33,019 bases of DNA, taken from the NCBI GenBank assembly GCA_937943605.1, contig CALEAW010000053.1:1-33019 (forward strand), read 5' to 3'. Source of the stretch: an uncultured Sutterella sp. Its GTDB lineage: Bacteria > Pseudomonadota > Gammaproteobacteria > Burkholderiales > Burkholderiaceae_F. Made by a program: the position numbers and the translations under genes. How positions within the stretch are numbered: position 1 is the stretch's first letter; every line of letters starts with the position of its first letter. Below, one piece after another: positions 1 to 6,014 of this stretch. Below the pieces are notes generated by a model. That model saw nothing but the letters and a program-made list of their open reading frames with translations. It had not been told where the DNA came from and searched no databases.

Positions 1-38
1 GAGTGCTTCTTTTGTTTGGTGGGTGTCAAGTATTTCAT

Positions 39-81
39 AGATGGTCTCCGGTGTTTGCTGCCCTTCAGGAGCTGACCATCT
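39..81 (+). repeat. Inverted repeat / hairpin upstream of the RuvC-domain ORF
   Basis: AGATGGTC (39-46) is perfectly complementary to GACCATCT (74-81). The stem continues inward with TCC (47-49) against GGA (68-70), leaving a 3-nt bulge. The loop carries GGTGTTTGCTG, which resembles GGTGTTTACC at 1139-1148 and GGTGTTTACT at 1439-1448 in the structured region downstream of the ORF. It could be a transposon-end hairpin, a regulatory leader, or part of a larger RNA whose 5' side lies outside the window. The pairing is visible; the role is inferred. Confidence 0.5.
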
Positions 82-134
82 AATTAAATAACAAGTATTC
101 GATTCAATTCATAACAAGAACGCCACGCGCTCGT

Positions 135-998
135 ATGTCAATTGATTTGCCAGGGAATCTTCGTTTTGATCGAACCATCAAGGTCGTCTATGAGAACGGT
201 GAGTTATTTTTGCATATTCCTCATAAAGTCACGGTACGACCGTTATCTAACGTACCTCAGGTCTCGCTACCTAATGGAAAGTCAGCGCTTTACGCCGTTG
301 GCTTAGACATGGGGGCTAGCGAAGTCTATGTAGACGATAGCGGTAACAAGTTTGGTACCAATCTTGGCAAGACCTTGTGGGACTTTGCTCTGACATTAGA
401 CAAAAAGCTCCGTGAACGAAATAAATTCGAGACGGCCTATCGTCTTACCAAAAATACAACGAAGAAGAGGAATATCAAGCGATGTAATTTAGGTAAGAAG
501 GTCTGGGATGACAGAATTAGGCGATATCGTGAAACGCTCAAAAACATCGTCAATCACGCTATCAATCAAATCTTTAAAAACAACCCTGCCGATGTCTATG
601 TTATCGAAAAGTTTAGTAATTCTTTCTCTATGAAAGGTATTTCGAAGAAAACGAGACGACTGTTATCGGTATGGATCCGAGGCATTATTAAAGAACGTCT
701 TGAGTTTAAGGCCGGTGCGCGTGGTGTATGGATCATTTGCGTACCCTCAAGCTATTCATCCCAACGTTGTCCTATCTGTGGGCGCGTACATCGTAGCAAT
801 CGAAACAAAGATAATTTCGAGTGTGGTCATTGTCATTATAAGGCGCAAAGTGATGAAAATGGCGCATTGAATTTGTTGCTCGCTGCTCATGAAACCAAGA
901 TTAAGAAGGGAATGGATCGATATAGTGTAAAAGCAGTTTATCGAAAAGAGTATGAAAAGTTTTGCAAAAAGAGTAAGCAACAGCCTCTGCCGGCATAA
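135..998 (+). CDS. TnpB/Cas12-like RuvC nuclease, N-terminally short
   Basis: This is the C-terminal nuclease half of an OrfB/TnpB-type (Cas12-ancestor) protein. Family members cut DNA guided by an RNA encoded next to the gene. All three RuvC acidic residues are present: D58 in AVGLDMG, E158 in VYVIEKF and D240 in AQSDENGALNLL. The CPIC...CGHC zinc ribbon (C212, C215, C230, C233) sits between RuvC-II and RuvC-III. Residues 1-33 look like the last strands of the WED domain. The usual N-terminal WED/REC region is missing, so 287 residues compares with about 400 in the family. The frame upstream is closed by TAA at 81-83, no Shine-Dalgarno precedes the ATG, and the other two frames also stop (73-75 and 38-40). 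It is therefore a 5'-truncated or frameshifted relic, or a protein whose N-terminal half is encoded upstream of the window. The catalytic half is intact, which argues against long neutral decay. No TnpA gene is visible. Confidence 0.75.
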   Translation: MSIDLPGNLRFDRTIKVVYENGELFLHIPHKVTVRPLSNVPQVSLPNGKSALYAVGLDMGASEVYVDDSGNKFGTNLGKTLWDFALTLDKKLRERNKFETAYRLTKNTTKKRNIKRCNLGKKVWDDRIRRYRETLKNIVNHAINQIFKNNPADVYVIEKFSNSFSMKGISKKTRRLLSVWIRGIIKERLEFKAGARGVWIICVPSSYSSQRCPICGRVHRSNRNKDNFECGHCHYKAQSDENGALNLLLAAHETKIKKGMDRYSVKAVYRKEYEKFCKKSKQQPLPA

Positions 999-1022
999 CT
1001 TAAAAAACCGTATTTATACGCA

Positions 1023-1050
1023 TACACATTAGTAACGAGTGATATATAAT
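1023..1050 (+). promoter_or_regulatory. Candidate sigma70 promoter for the structured region
   Basis: A perfect TATAAT (1045-1050) lies 47 bp after the RuvC-domain stop codon. TACACA (1023-1028, 4 of 6 matches to TTGACA) sits 16 bp upstream. Transcription would begin near 1057, just before the first hairpin of the gene-free region. The -35 is weak, so this is only a plausible promoter. Confidence 0.4.
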
Positions 1051-1056
1051 TACGTC

Positions 1057-1600
1057 AGCTACACCAACGCTTATGGCTGTCACTGCGAGGCGTCTCACGA
1101 CGTCTTGGACGATTTGGCAACAATGGGAATGCCGCAAGGTGTTTACCGCTCAGTGTCTTATTGACTTCGGTCTTTGAGATTCTCGCGCTGAGCTGAACGT
1201 CACACTGGCTTACTTGATGGTTTCATTAAGGATGTCAGAAGGTCATATGTTGAGTGCTTGTTGCAAAACAAACACTTGACTCTTTGGGAGTTCTATTGAC
1301 TTTTGTCCTTAGAGCGCTCAATGAGCGTAAAACGCGTAGGTAGAAAAGGGAGCAATCTCTTACCGTTCCGACGCAGACTTCGTTCCTTGCGAAGATTGGG
1401 TTATCTCAGTCTACGTAATGAGAACCGAGGCACTCTTGGGTGTTTACTCTCGAGTGTTTAGGTGACGTGAACAAGAACAAAACCGCTTTGTGAAGGTGTG
1501 GTTTCTTAATTGATTTCACAAAGACAAATGATGCTTTTGATGCTATTCAGGCGTTTTAGTTCCAGATGGTAGATTTAGCAGATTTTGAGGAACGGTATCA
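1057..1600 (+). ncRNA. Candidate large structured non-coding RNA downstream of the TnpB-like gene
   Basis: There is no convincing ORF between 999 and 1640, but local helices follow one another. They are: 1088-1094/1099-1105 (7 bp); 1116-1119/1130-1133; outer stem 1148-1153/1188-1193 enclosing 1155-1165/1170-1180, capped by a C(UUCG)G tetraloop with a UU/UU internal loop; 1213-1219/1224-1230 (7 bp); 1253-1262/1267-1276 (9 of 10 paired, GCAA GNRA loop); 1278-1282/1288-1292; 1314-1319/1323-1328; 1371-1379/1408-1416 (8 of 9) around 1378-1382/1390-1394; 1431-1435/1452-1456; 1486-1494/1515-1523 (9 bp perfect); and 1559-1563/1589-1593. TnpB-type nucleases use an RNA from just this position, but those guides are usually 100-250 nt, so about 550 nt would be exceptional. 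I recognise no known RNA class: tmRNA, RNase P and group I/II intron core motifs were not found. Extent, strand and function are inferred. Confidence 0.45.
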
Positions 1601-1640
1601 ACATTGGCTCTGATTGAACCTTGGTGACACCCTTGTTCGA

Positions 1641-2198
1641 CTATTTGGCCTTCTGCGCCTCAGTTTCAGGCAATGGATTTTTACGAGGCCGCCCTCGCGG
1701 ACGCTTTGGCTTTGCGCTCGCAGGTTGCTTAGGTTGGAAGATTGGCACGCCTTCGTGATCCGTTTCTTGAAGGAGGTCCGCAATCGTCACGCTTTCTAAA
1801 TACTGCCCGACGGCATCTGAGAGCCCTTGCCAAAAGCGAGTCGTTGGGCAACGCGCTTGGCGATCACATTCGCCCGGTGAATCAACACACGTTATGCTCG
1901 AAAGTGCCATCTCTGTCGAGCGAAGCACATCGGCCACCGTAATCTTGTTAGCGGGTCTCGCTAAGCGATAGCCGCCAGCCGGCCCTCGTACGCTTTCGAG
2001 GATCTTGTCGCTAATCAAAGCTGGCGCGACCTGTTCAAGATAACGCCACGAGATGTCCTGACGATTGGCTGCTTCTCTAATCGAAATAAAGATGCGGCCA
2101 CGGTGCTCCATCTGACCTCGCACAATGTCTTGCGAGGCCACTTCGACAACAAAGCGTAGGGCATATCGACTGCGTGTCGAAATCTTGAGCCAACTCAT
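1641..2198 (-). CDS. Rrf2/IscR-like transcriptional regulator with AT-hook-like tail
   Basis: This is a winged-helix repressor or activator of the Rrf2 family. Residues 1-90 carry the DNA-binding domain (start MSWLKISTRSRYALR; wing GPAGGYRLARP near 72-82). Three cysteines, C104, C111 and C117, are spaced CX6CX5C, close to the [2Fe-2S] ligands of IscR (CX5CX5C), so an iron-sulfur or redox signal is likely. Residues 165-174 (KRPRGRPRKN) form an AT-hook-like basic motif within a Pro/Lys-rich extension that ordinary IscR proteins lack. The start codon overlaps the queF stop as ATGA (2195-2198), so the two genes are co-transcribed and probably translationally coupled. No isc/suf genes are adjacent, so the targets cannot be read from context. 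Confidence 0.85.
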   Translation of the reverse strand: MSWLKISTRSRYALRFVVEVASQDIVRGQMEHRGRIFISIREAANRQDISWRYLEQVAPALISDKILESVRGPAGGYRLARPANKITVADVLRSTEMALSSITCVDSPGECDRQARCPTTRFWQGLSDAVGQYLESVTIADLLQETDHEGVPIFQPKQPASAKPKRPRGRPRKNPLPETEAQKAK

Positions 2199-3022
2199 TG
2201 ACGAGGCGTCCTAATGATGTGAGAAGGCGCTTCCATATCCGTCGAACGGAAGGGACTAATGTCAATCCCGCCTCGACGCGTGAAGCACGCAAAGACCGAT
2301 AAGCTTTCAGGAGCCAAACGATTCATGATGTCAACAAAGATCTGTTCGGCACACTGCTCATGAAAGCCCTGATGACGACGGTACGAAACGATATAAGCCA
2401 ACATTGCTTGGCGATCGATCTTACGACCACGATACTGAATGATTAAAGACGCGTGGTCGGGTTGCCCCGTCACCGGGCAGCGAGAGCGTAAGAGATTAGA
2501 CGACAACGTTTCTTCAACCACTTCGTCACCTTCAGCCAATGCCAAAAGGCTCGCATCAGGTTCATAGGTCGAGCAGGTCAAATCTGTCACTGCTTCTTCT
2601 AAGAGAAGACCGGGCACCTTTTCAACGGGATGAGCCCAAACAGAGAGCGGCGCAATGTGGACTGCCACTTCGGCACCGACACACTTCGAGACGTCACGCT
2701 GAATCAAAGCGGCAGCTTCTTCAACCGAGTTAATCACCGTCTGCGTCAAACTTCCGATATAGAGTTTGAGGGACTTCGATTCGACGATAAAAGGACTCAT
2801 CGCCGGCACATGAATTTCGCCAGCTGCCACAACAGGCATGCCGTTAGCATTAATCCATGTGATTTCATAGAGGCGCCAAATGTCAACCCCTTTAAAGGTA
2901 TGAACGCCCACCACGTCACGACCAAGCGAACGCGGAATCGGCGTCAATAACTGAGGACTATAAGTATCGATATATTCCGTGCTCTTACCGAGCATCGTAT
3001 TGGATGGTGCACAAGCAGACAT
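2195..3022 (-). CDS. queF: NADPH-dependent 7-cyano-7-deazaguanine (preQ0) reductase
   Basis: QueF reduces the nitrile of preQ0 to preQ1, the last free-base step of queuosine tRNA modification, in the cytoplasm. It is the long, unimodular E. coli type: the QueF signature ESKSLKLY is followed by IGSLTQT, the catalytic cysteine lies in RSRCPVTGQPD, and the C-terminal half reads IQYRGRKIDRQ...FHEQCAEQIFVDI...YTRRGG-like (here FTRRGGIDISPFRS). The frame opens at 3034. However, the first four codons contain GGAGG, which lies 5 nt before a second ATG at 3022. That makes 3022 the better start (275 residues, N-terminus MSACAPSN), in line with the 282-residue E. coli enzyme. It is first in a two-gene unit with the Rrf2 regulator. 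Confidence 0.96.
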   Translation of the reverse strand: MSACAPSNTMLGKSTEYIDTYSPQLLTPIPRSLGRDVVGVHTFKGVDIWRLYEITWINANGMPVVAAGEIHVPAMSPFIVESKSLKLYIGSLTQTVINSVEEAAALIQRDVSKCVGAEVAVHIAPLSVWAHPVEKVPGLLLEEAVTDLTCSTYEPDASLLALAEGDEVVEETLSSNLLRSRCPVTGQPDHASLIIQYRGRKIDRQAMLAYIVSYRRHQGFHEQCAEQIFVDIMNRLAPESLSVFACFTRRGGIDISPFRSTDMEAPSHIIRTPRQ

Positions 3023-3220
3023 CCGAGCCTCCATGCAATAAAACTACTGATCTGAGCATTATAGAGGAGTAGAGTGGTCGGCTCACGGGCGATGCGTTCG
3101 GTTTCGAGTCAGGCTTAGCCAATACCACTGCTCACGACATTAAGCGTCGTTCCCACGGCTAGGATGAGGCATATCAAAGGCAAGTAGTCCAAATCTCGCA
3201 ATGATAAAAGGATCAACACC

Positions 3221-3487
3221 ATGCCCCGCCATCTTCACAGTAAGAAACGCGCCACAGCGTTAGCTAAAGCCTCAGGCTTTGATAAGGCTCTTTCACAAAA
3301 CAAGTTTTATGAAGGCCACGACGTGTTTCTAGCTGCCAACGAGTCAGACGATGTTTTTGCGATGATCAGAGGTTGGCCAGAGTACATCTTGGTAAATGAA
3401 ACAACGGTTCGATGGGCCACGCATGACGAAATAGTAGCCATCATGGACATGCCAAATCCACGACAAGATAAACCGAAGAGGGAGTAA
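3221..3487 (+). CDS. Small hypothetical protein, 88 aa
   Basis: I do not recognise this family. The protein is soluble in appearance. It has a very basic N-terminus (MPRHLHSKKRATALAKASG), an acidic and aromatic centre (FYEGHDVFLAANESDDVF), and a basic tail (PRQDKPKRE). AGGAT lies 6 nt before the ATG, a usable ribosome binding site. No signal peptide, membrane segment or metal motif is seen. It stands alone between divergent queF and convergent HU. Function is unknown; that it is a real gene is supported by the ribosome site and coding-like composition. Confidence 0.6.
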   Translation: MPRHLHSKKRATALAKASGFDKALSQNKFYEGHDVFLAANESDDVFAMIRGWPEYILVNETTVRWATHDEIVAIMDMPNPRQDKPKRE

Positions 3488-3507
3488 CAAGAAAAACGAG
3501 TAAAACA

Positions 3508-3538
3508 AAGGGCGTCCTCACCGAAGAGAAGCGCCCTT
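3508..3538 (-). terminator. Terminator-like hairpin between HU and the 88-aa gene
   Basis: AAGGGCG (3508-3514) pairs with CGCCCTT (3532-3538). Read on the minus strand the stem is followed by TTGTTTTA, which makes it a plausible terminator for HU. On the plus strand no T-run follows, although it could also protect the 3' end of the upstream gene. Confidence 0.55.
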
Positions 3539-3592
3539 AGCGAGATGGGTCGAGTAAATCAGGCACTCAACCCTCCGACGGTCAAAGCCCAA

Positions 3593-3871
3593 TTACTTGG
3601 CGTTGAGCTTTTCCTTGAAATTGCGAGAAGCCGTGAAGCGAGCACCACGGGAAGCCGGGATTTCAAGGGCAGCGCCAGTGTGCGGGTTGCGACCCGTACG
3701 GGCAGCACGTTCAGAGACGCTGAACGTACCAAAGCCGATGAGACGGACGTCGTCACCCTTTTCGAGGGCTTCCATGACAACTTCGCTGTAGGCGTCAACG
3801 AGCTTAACCACGTCAGCCTTCTTAAGTTCCGTCTTAGCCATAAGGGCATTGACAAATTCTGTTTTGTGCAT
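3593..3871 (-). CDS. hup: HU-family nucleoid DNA-binding protein
   Basis: This is a 92-residue histone-like protein that bends and compacts DNA as a dimer. The start MHKTEFVNALMAKTELKKADV is the helical dimerisation region. The family signature GFGTFSVSERAARTGRNPHTG (near 47-67) is complete, including the Arg/Pro of the beta-arm that intercalates DNA (GRNPHTGAALEIPASRG). GGAG lies 8 nt upstream of the ATG. A perfect TTGACA on the minus strand (3969-3974) may be its -35 box, but no good -10 was found at the expected distance. Length and motifs are standard. HU rather than IHF is favoured by the tail FTASRNFKEKLNAK. Confidence 0.95.
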   Translation of the reverse strand: MHKTEFVNALMAKTELKKADVVKLVDAYSEVVMEALEKGDDVRLIGFGTFSVSERAARTGRNPHTGAALEIPASRGARFTASRNFKEKLNAK

Positions 3872-4091
3872 TTTTTATTCTCCGAGAAAGATCGTTGTCG
3901 ATCTCATGAAGGTGGCCGTCGGCGGCTCCTTTAAAAAGTAAAGGTTCTCCTCACGCCAGCCAGAATAATGTCAACCTAACACCGTCGCCTCTTCGTCAGG
4001 CTTAGCCATTATCAGCAATGCCGTGAGCGAGAGGAAATAACAGTGCGGTCAACGAAATATACGGCAGAAGTTGATTTTATCTCCATAAGGC

Positions 4092-4120
4092 AAATACCCT
4101 ACCTACTTAGGGGTATTTTT
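4092..4120 (+). terminator. Orphan rho-independent terminator
   Basis: AAATACCC (4092-4099) is perfectly complementary to GGGTATTT (4111-4118), and a T5 run closes it (4116-4120). The nearest plus-strand gene upstream ends at 3487, more than 600 bp away behind another hairpin, so no annotated gene uses it. This suggests an unannotated small transcript between about 3975 and 4120. Confidence 0.5.
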
Positions 4121-4309
4121 AAAGCGATCATAGCTGATTTCTATTAGCTTCCGCCTTTGATAGCTCTCACTTAAATTGATCACGCGATATTTGTGAAAAA
4201 CGCCTTGCCTCAGAGGGTTTCTCGCGTTGCTAGCAAACTTTGGACACAAATCAATGCAAGTTTATAAAAAACGTCTTCCCAGAGCTAAAACAAAGAATTT
4301 GCCTCCTCA

Positions 4310-4323
4310 TTGATGTCAATCAA
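4310..4323. promoter_or_regulatory. Perfect FNR/Anr box
   Basis: TTGATGTCAATCAA matches the FNR consensus TTGATNNNNATCAA at every defined position. It lies 174 bp upstream of the XRE-type gene at 4497, the nearest plus-strand gene. Anaerobic control of that gene or of a small RNA is inferred. Confidence 0.65.
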
Positions 4324-4496
4324 TAAAAAAGCAAAAAATTTTGTATTGACCAAGCCACACGAAGTCCCGAAAGCTCAAAACAGACAGTCTCAGCCACTCA
4401 CAAAGTGACGTCACATAAAGCAAAATCAAGCGCTTATCACGATTTTGGTCGCATGAAATGTTTCGGATTAAAATGGCTAGATTAGGAGATAAATGT

Positions 4497-4850
4497 ATGG
4501 CAACACCCAAGAAAAATTCGCGTAATCAAAAGCCCAGTCGTCGAGGCCGTGGTGGGGTATCCAATGCCCCGAAGGGGCCTGCGCACCCAGGCTTAACTTT
4601 GGCGCAAGTCCTTGAAGACACACCGCTTGAAGTCGGTGCGAAATGGTTTGCGATGACCCCGGATGCCCTAGAGGCTGTCTTAACTGGCAAAGCCCCTATG
4701 ACTAAAGAAATGGCTGATATTGCCGGAGCTGTCTTTGGCACAGGTGCTGCACCTTGGCTCATGATGATTGAAGCCTATCAAGCTGAAGTGGCGCGTCTCG
4801 AAGCAAAAGCCCAAGAAAAAGCTGCCGCAAAAGTAAAGATTGCTCAATAA
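4497..4850 (+). CDS. HigA/XRE-type helix-turn-helix protein (orphan antitoxin-like)
   Basis: A 117-residue protein. Residues from about 30 (HPGLTLAQVLEDTPLEVGAKW) to 95 follow the HigA/VapI layout: HPG start, a helix-turn-helix around MTPDALEAVLTGKAPMTKEMA, and a closing PWLMMIEAYQ like the FWLNLQ segment of HigA. The first 25 residues are rich in Lys, Arg, Ser and Gly and form a disordered basic extension; the tail (AEVARLEAKAQEKAAAKVK) should form a helix. The frame is open from an ATG at 4458, but AGGAG placed 8 nt before the ATG at 4497 marks the start. There is no HigB-like toxin gene on either side, so it is an orphan regulator rather than half of a toxin-antitoxin pair. The upstream FNR box suggests oxygen control. 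Confidence 0.7.
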   Translation: MATPKKNSRNQKPSRRGRGGVSNAPKGPAHPGLTLAQVLEDTPLEVGAKWFAMTPDALEAVLTGKAPMTKEMADIAGAVFGTGAAPWLMMIEAYQAEVARLEAKAQEKAAAKVKIAQ

Positions 4851-5588
4851 ACAGCCACATACAATCAGCCGTCACATCAGTTAATGACGCCTTTGATCCG
4901 TACAACCATCGATTACCAGGTAAGGAAAAGATTGGCTATTGGTGATGTCGTTACTAACCATGTAACACATAACCCCCAGTTATGAATCAGATGCCGATTG
5001 TATTCTGAGCAAATTGCGTAAGCGAATTCGTCCAGACAAAACAGGAACGCCTGGATAGTCGATAGAGTCACAACTAGCCTACGTATCTATTTGTAGCAGT
5101 TTTTACTTCCTAAAGTTTCTAAGCTACTTATACAGTCCTTAACAGTAACTAATAGACCATCAATCCCAAAAAAAGACCGAGGGTCGTCGAAAGCCATCGG
5201 TCTTTTTTACTTGAGTCCGACCGGTACGCTTTGATAATGGCAACTTCGCCATAAAGTTCATCTTTATCGCTACAAATTCGAATAAAGATTAGGAGAAATC
5301 AAACTTCTCATAGAAGCCCGCTACCACAATACGAAGAAACTTTGTCAATTTACAAACGACATTTTTTGCTTTAAAACAACAAAACTTCAAGTTCAATGCA
5401 CGTAATTTTTATTTGACTATGTCGTGCATAGGACAGCAATTTAGGTCATTGGGGAGTTTAAAGGTTTGTTTAATCGTGATACATTAAAGATTACAATTTG
5501 ACATATAAGAGTTATCCCTCATCTATAGCGAAGCTGAACTATACAAAAATTTAAACACCGATTTATTCAAGTCTGTTTGGAGTACATC
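4851..5588. other. Long gene-free stretch before the first autotransporter
   Basis: No supported gene lies in these 738 bp. A strong bidirectional terminator sits at 5168-5208. The part after it is AT-rich and contains a TTGACA (5498-5503) without a clear -10, probably the promoter region of the autotransporter gene. An open stretch near 4963-5058 encodes a short Lys/Arg-rich peptide ending at TAG but has no start codon. Confidence 0.45.
5168..5208 (+). terminator. Strong bidirectional terminator
   Basis: A7 followed by GACCGA (5175-5180) pairs with TCGGTC (5197-5202) followed by T6. This gives a stem of about 12 bp with U-tracts on both strands. The nearest plus-strand gene ends 317 bp upstream, so either that transcript has a long 3' tail or a small RNA lies between. 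Confidence 0.8.
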
Positions 5589-6014
5589 ATGAATAAAAAA
5601 ACTGTTTTATGTCTCGCTGTATGTTCTGCGCTTACAAGTATCTATAGCGTCGCTAATGCAGAAACACGGCCTTCGTATTCAACATCACATGATTTCGTTG
5701 ATCTTGTCTTTGAAAACAAAGCTGCCCCTGAATCCAGCAAAGAATATTATGGCGGTGCTCTTCAACTTGCTGCACCCCAGAATAATCCTTCCGTTACTTG
5801 GAAAATCAGCAACACGACATTTTCAAACAACACTGCTGGATTCGTCGGCGCTCCTAAAACGGGCAACGACATAAATTGGTCTCATGGTGGTGCTTTATTA
5901 GTTGGCGGTGGTACAACCACAATCGATGGTTCGACTTTTAAAAACAACTCCGCTGGCCAAGGTGGTGCAATTTCTCAATTACACTATCGTCCCAACAAAA
6001 AAGAACGGCACTGA
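5589..6014 (+). CDS. Pmp-like autotransporter, N-terminal fragment (frameshifted gene)
   Basis: This is the 5' part of a type V secreted surface protein. ATG at 5589 follows TTTGGAG by 6 nt; the upstream in-frame TTG is not needed. Residues 1-24 (MNKKTVLCLAVCSALTSIYS, then VANA) are a Sec signal peptide with cleavage after ANA. The passenger carries the paired motifs FxNN and GGA(I/L), as in STFKNNSAGQGGAIS, the repeat grammar of chlamydial Pmp adhesins and related beta-helices. The frame runs into TGA at 6012-6014 after an A6 tract (5997-6002), while the same repeat pattern continues without a break in the +1 frame. Removing one base there joins both parts into one protein of about 841 residues. 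Confidence 0.85.
   Translation: MNKKTVLCLAVCSALTSIYSVANAETRPSYSTSHDFVDLVFENKAAPESSKEYYGGALQLAAPQNNPSVTWKISNTTFSNNTAGFVGAPKTGNDINWSHGGALLVGGGTTTIDGSTFKNNSAGQGGAISQLHYRPNKKERH

Larger units (their letters stand above)
3872..4496. other. Gene-free stretch with promoter-like elements and an orphan terminator
   Basis: No convincing gene lies here. It contains the HU upstream region, one copy of the 14-mer GTCAGGCTTAGCCA (3995-4008), a terminator-like hairpin at 4092-4120, the FNR box at 4310-4323, and AT-rich DNA up to the next gene. A small RNA ending at 4120 on the plus strand is possible. Confidence 0.5.

Noticed and set aside
1057..1600. tmRNA or RNase P RNA
   Set aside because: The conserved ends and core motifs of either RNA (for example GAGGAAAGTCC of RNase P) are absent.
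1000..1640. CRISPR array or group I/II intron downstream of the nuclease
   Set aside because: No regularly spaced direct repeats, and none of the intron core or domain V sequences that I know; the helices are local and different from each other.
3100..3135. tRNA-like TTCGAGTC sequence
   Set aside because: No acceptor stem, anticodon arm or CCA could be placed around it.
4963..5058. Open stretch encoding YESDADCILSKLRKRIRPDK and a few further residues to TAG
   Set aside because: It lacks a start codon and ribosome site, is under 35 codons and has no recognisable family; it could be a remnant but cannot be supported.
5997..6002. Programmed ribosomal frameshift in the first autotransporter
   Set aside because: The needed shift is +1, whereas A-rich slippery sites usually give -1, and no stimulatory structure was seen; an indel is simpler.
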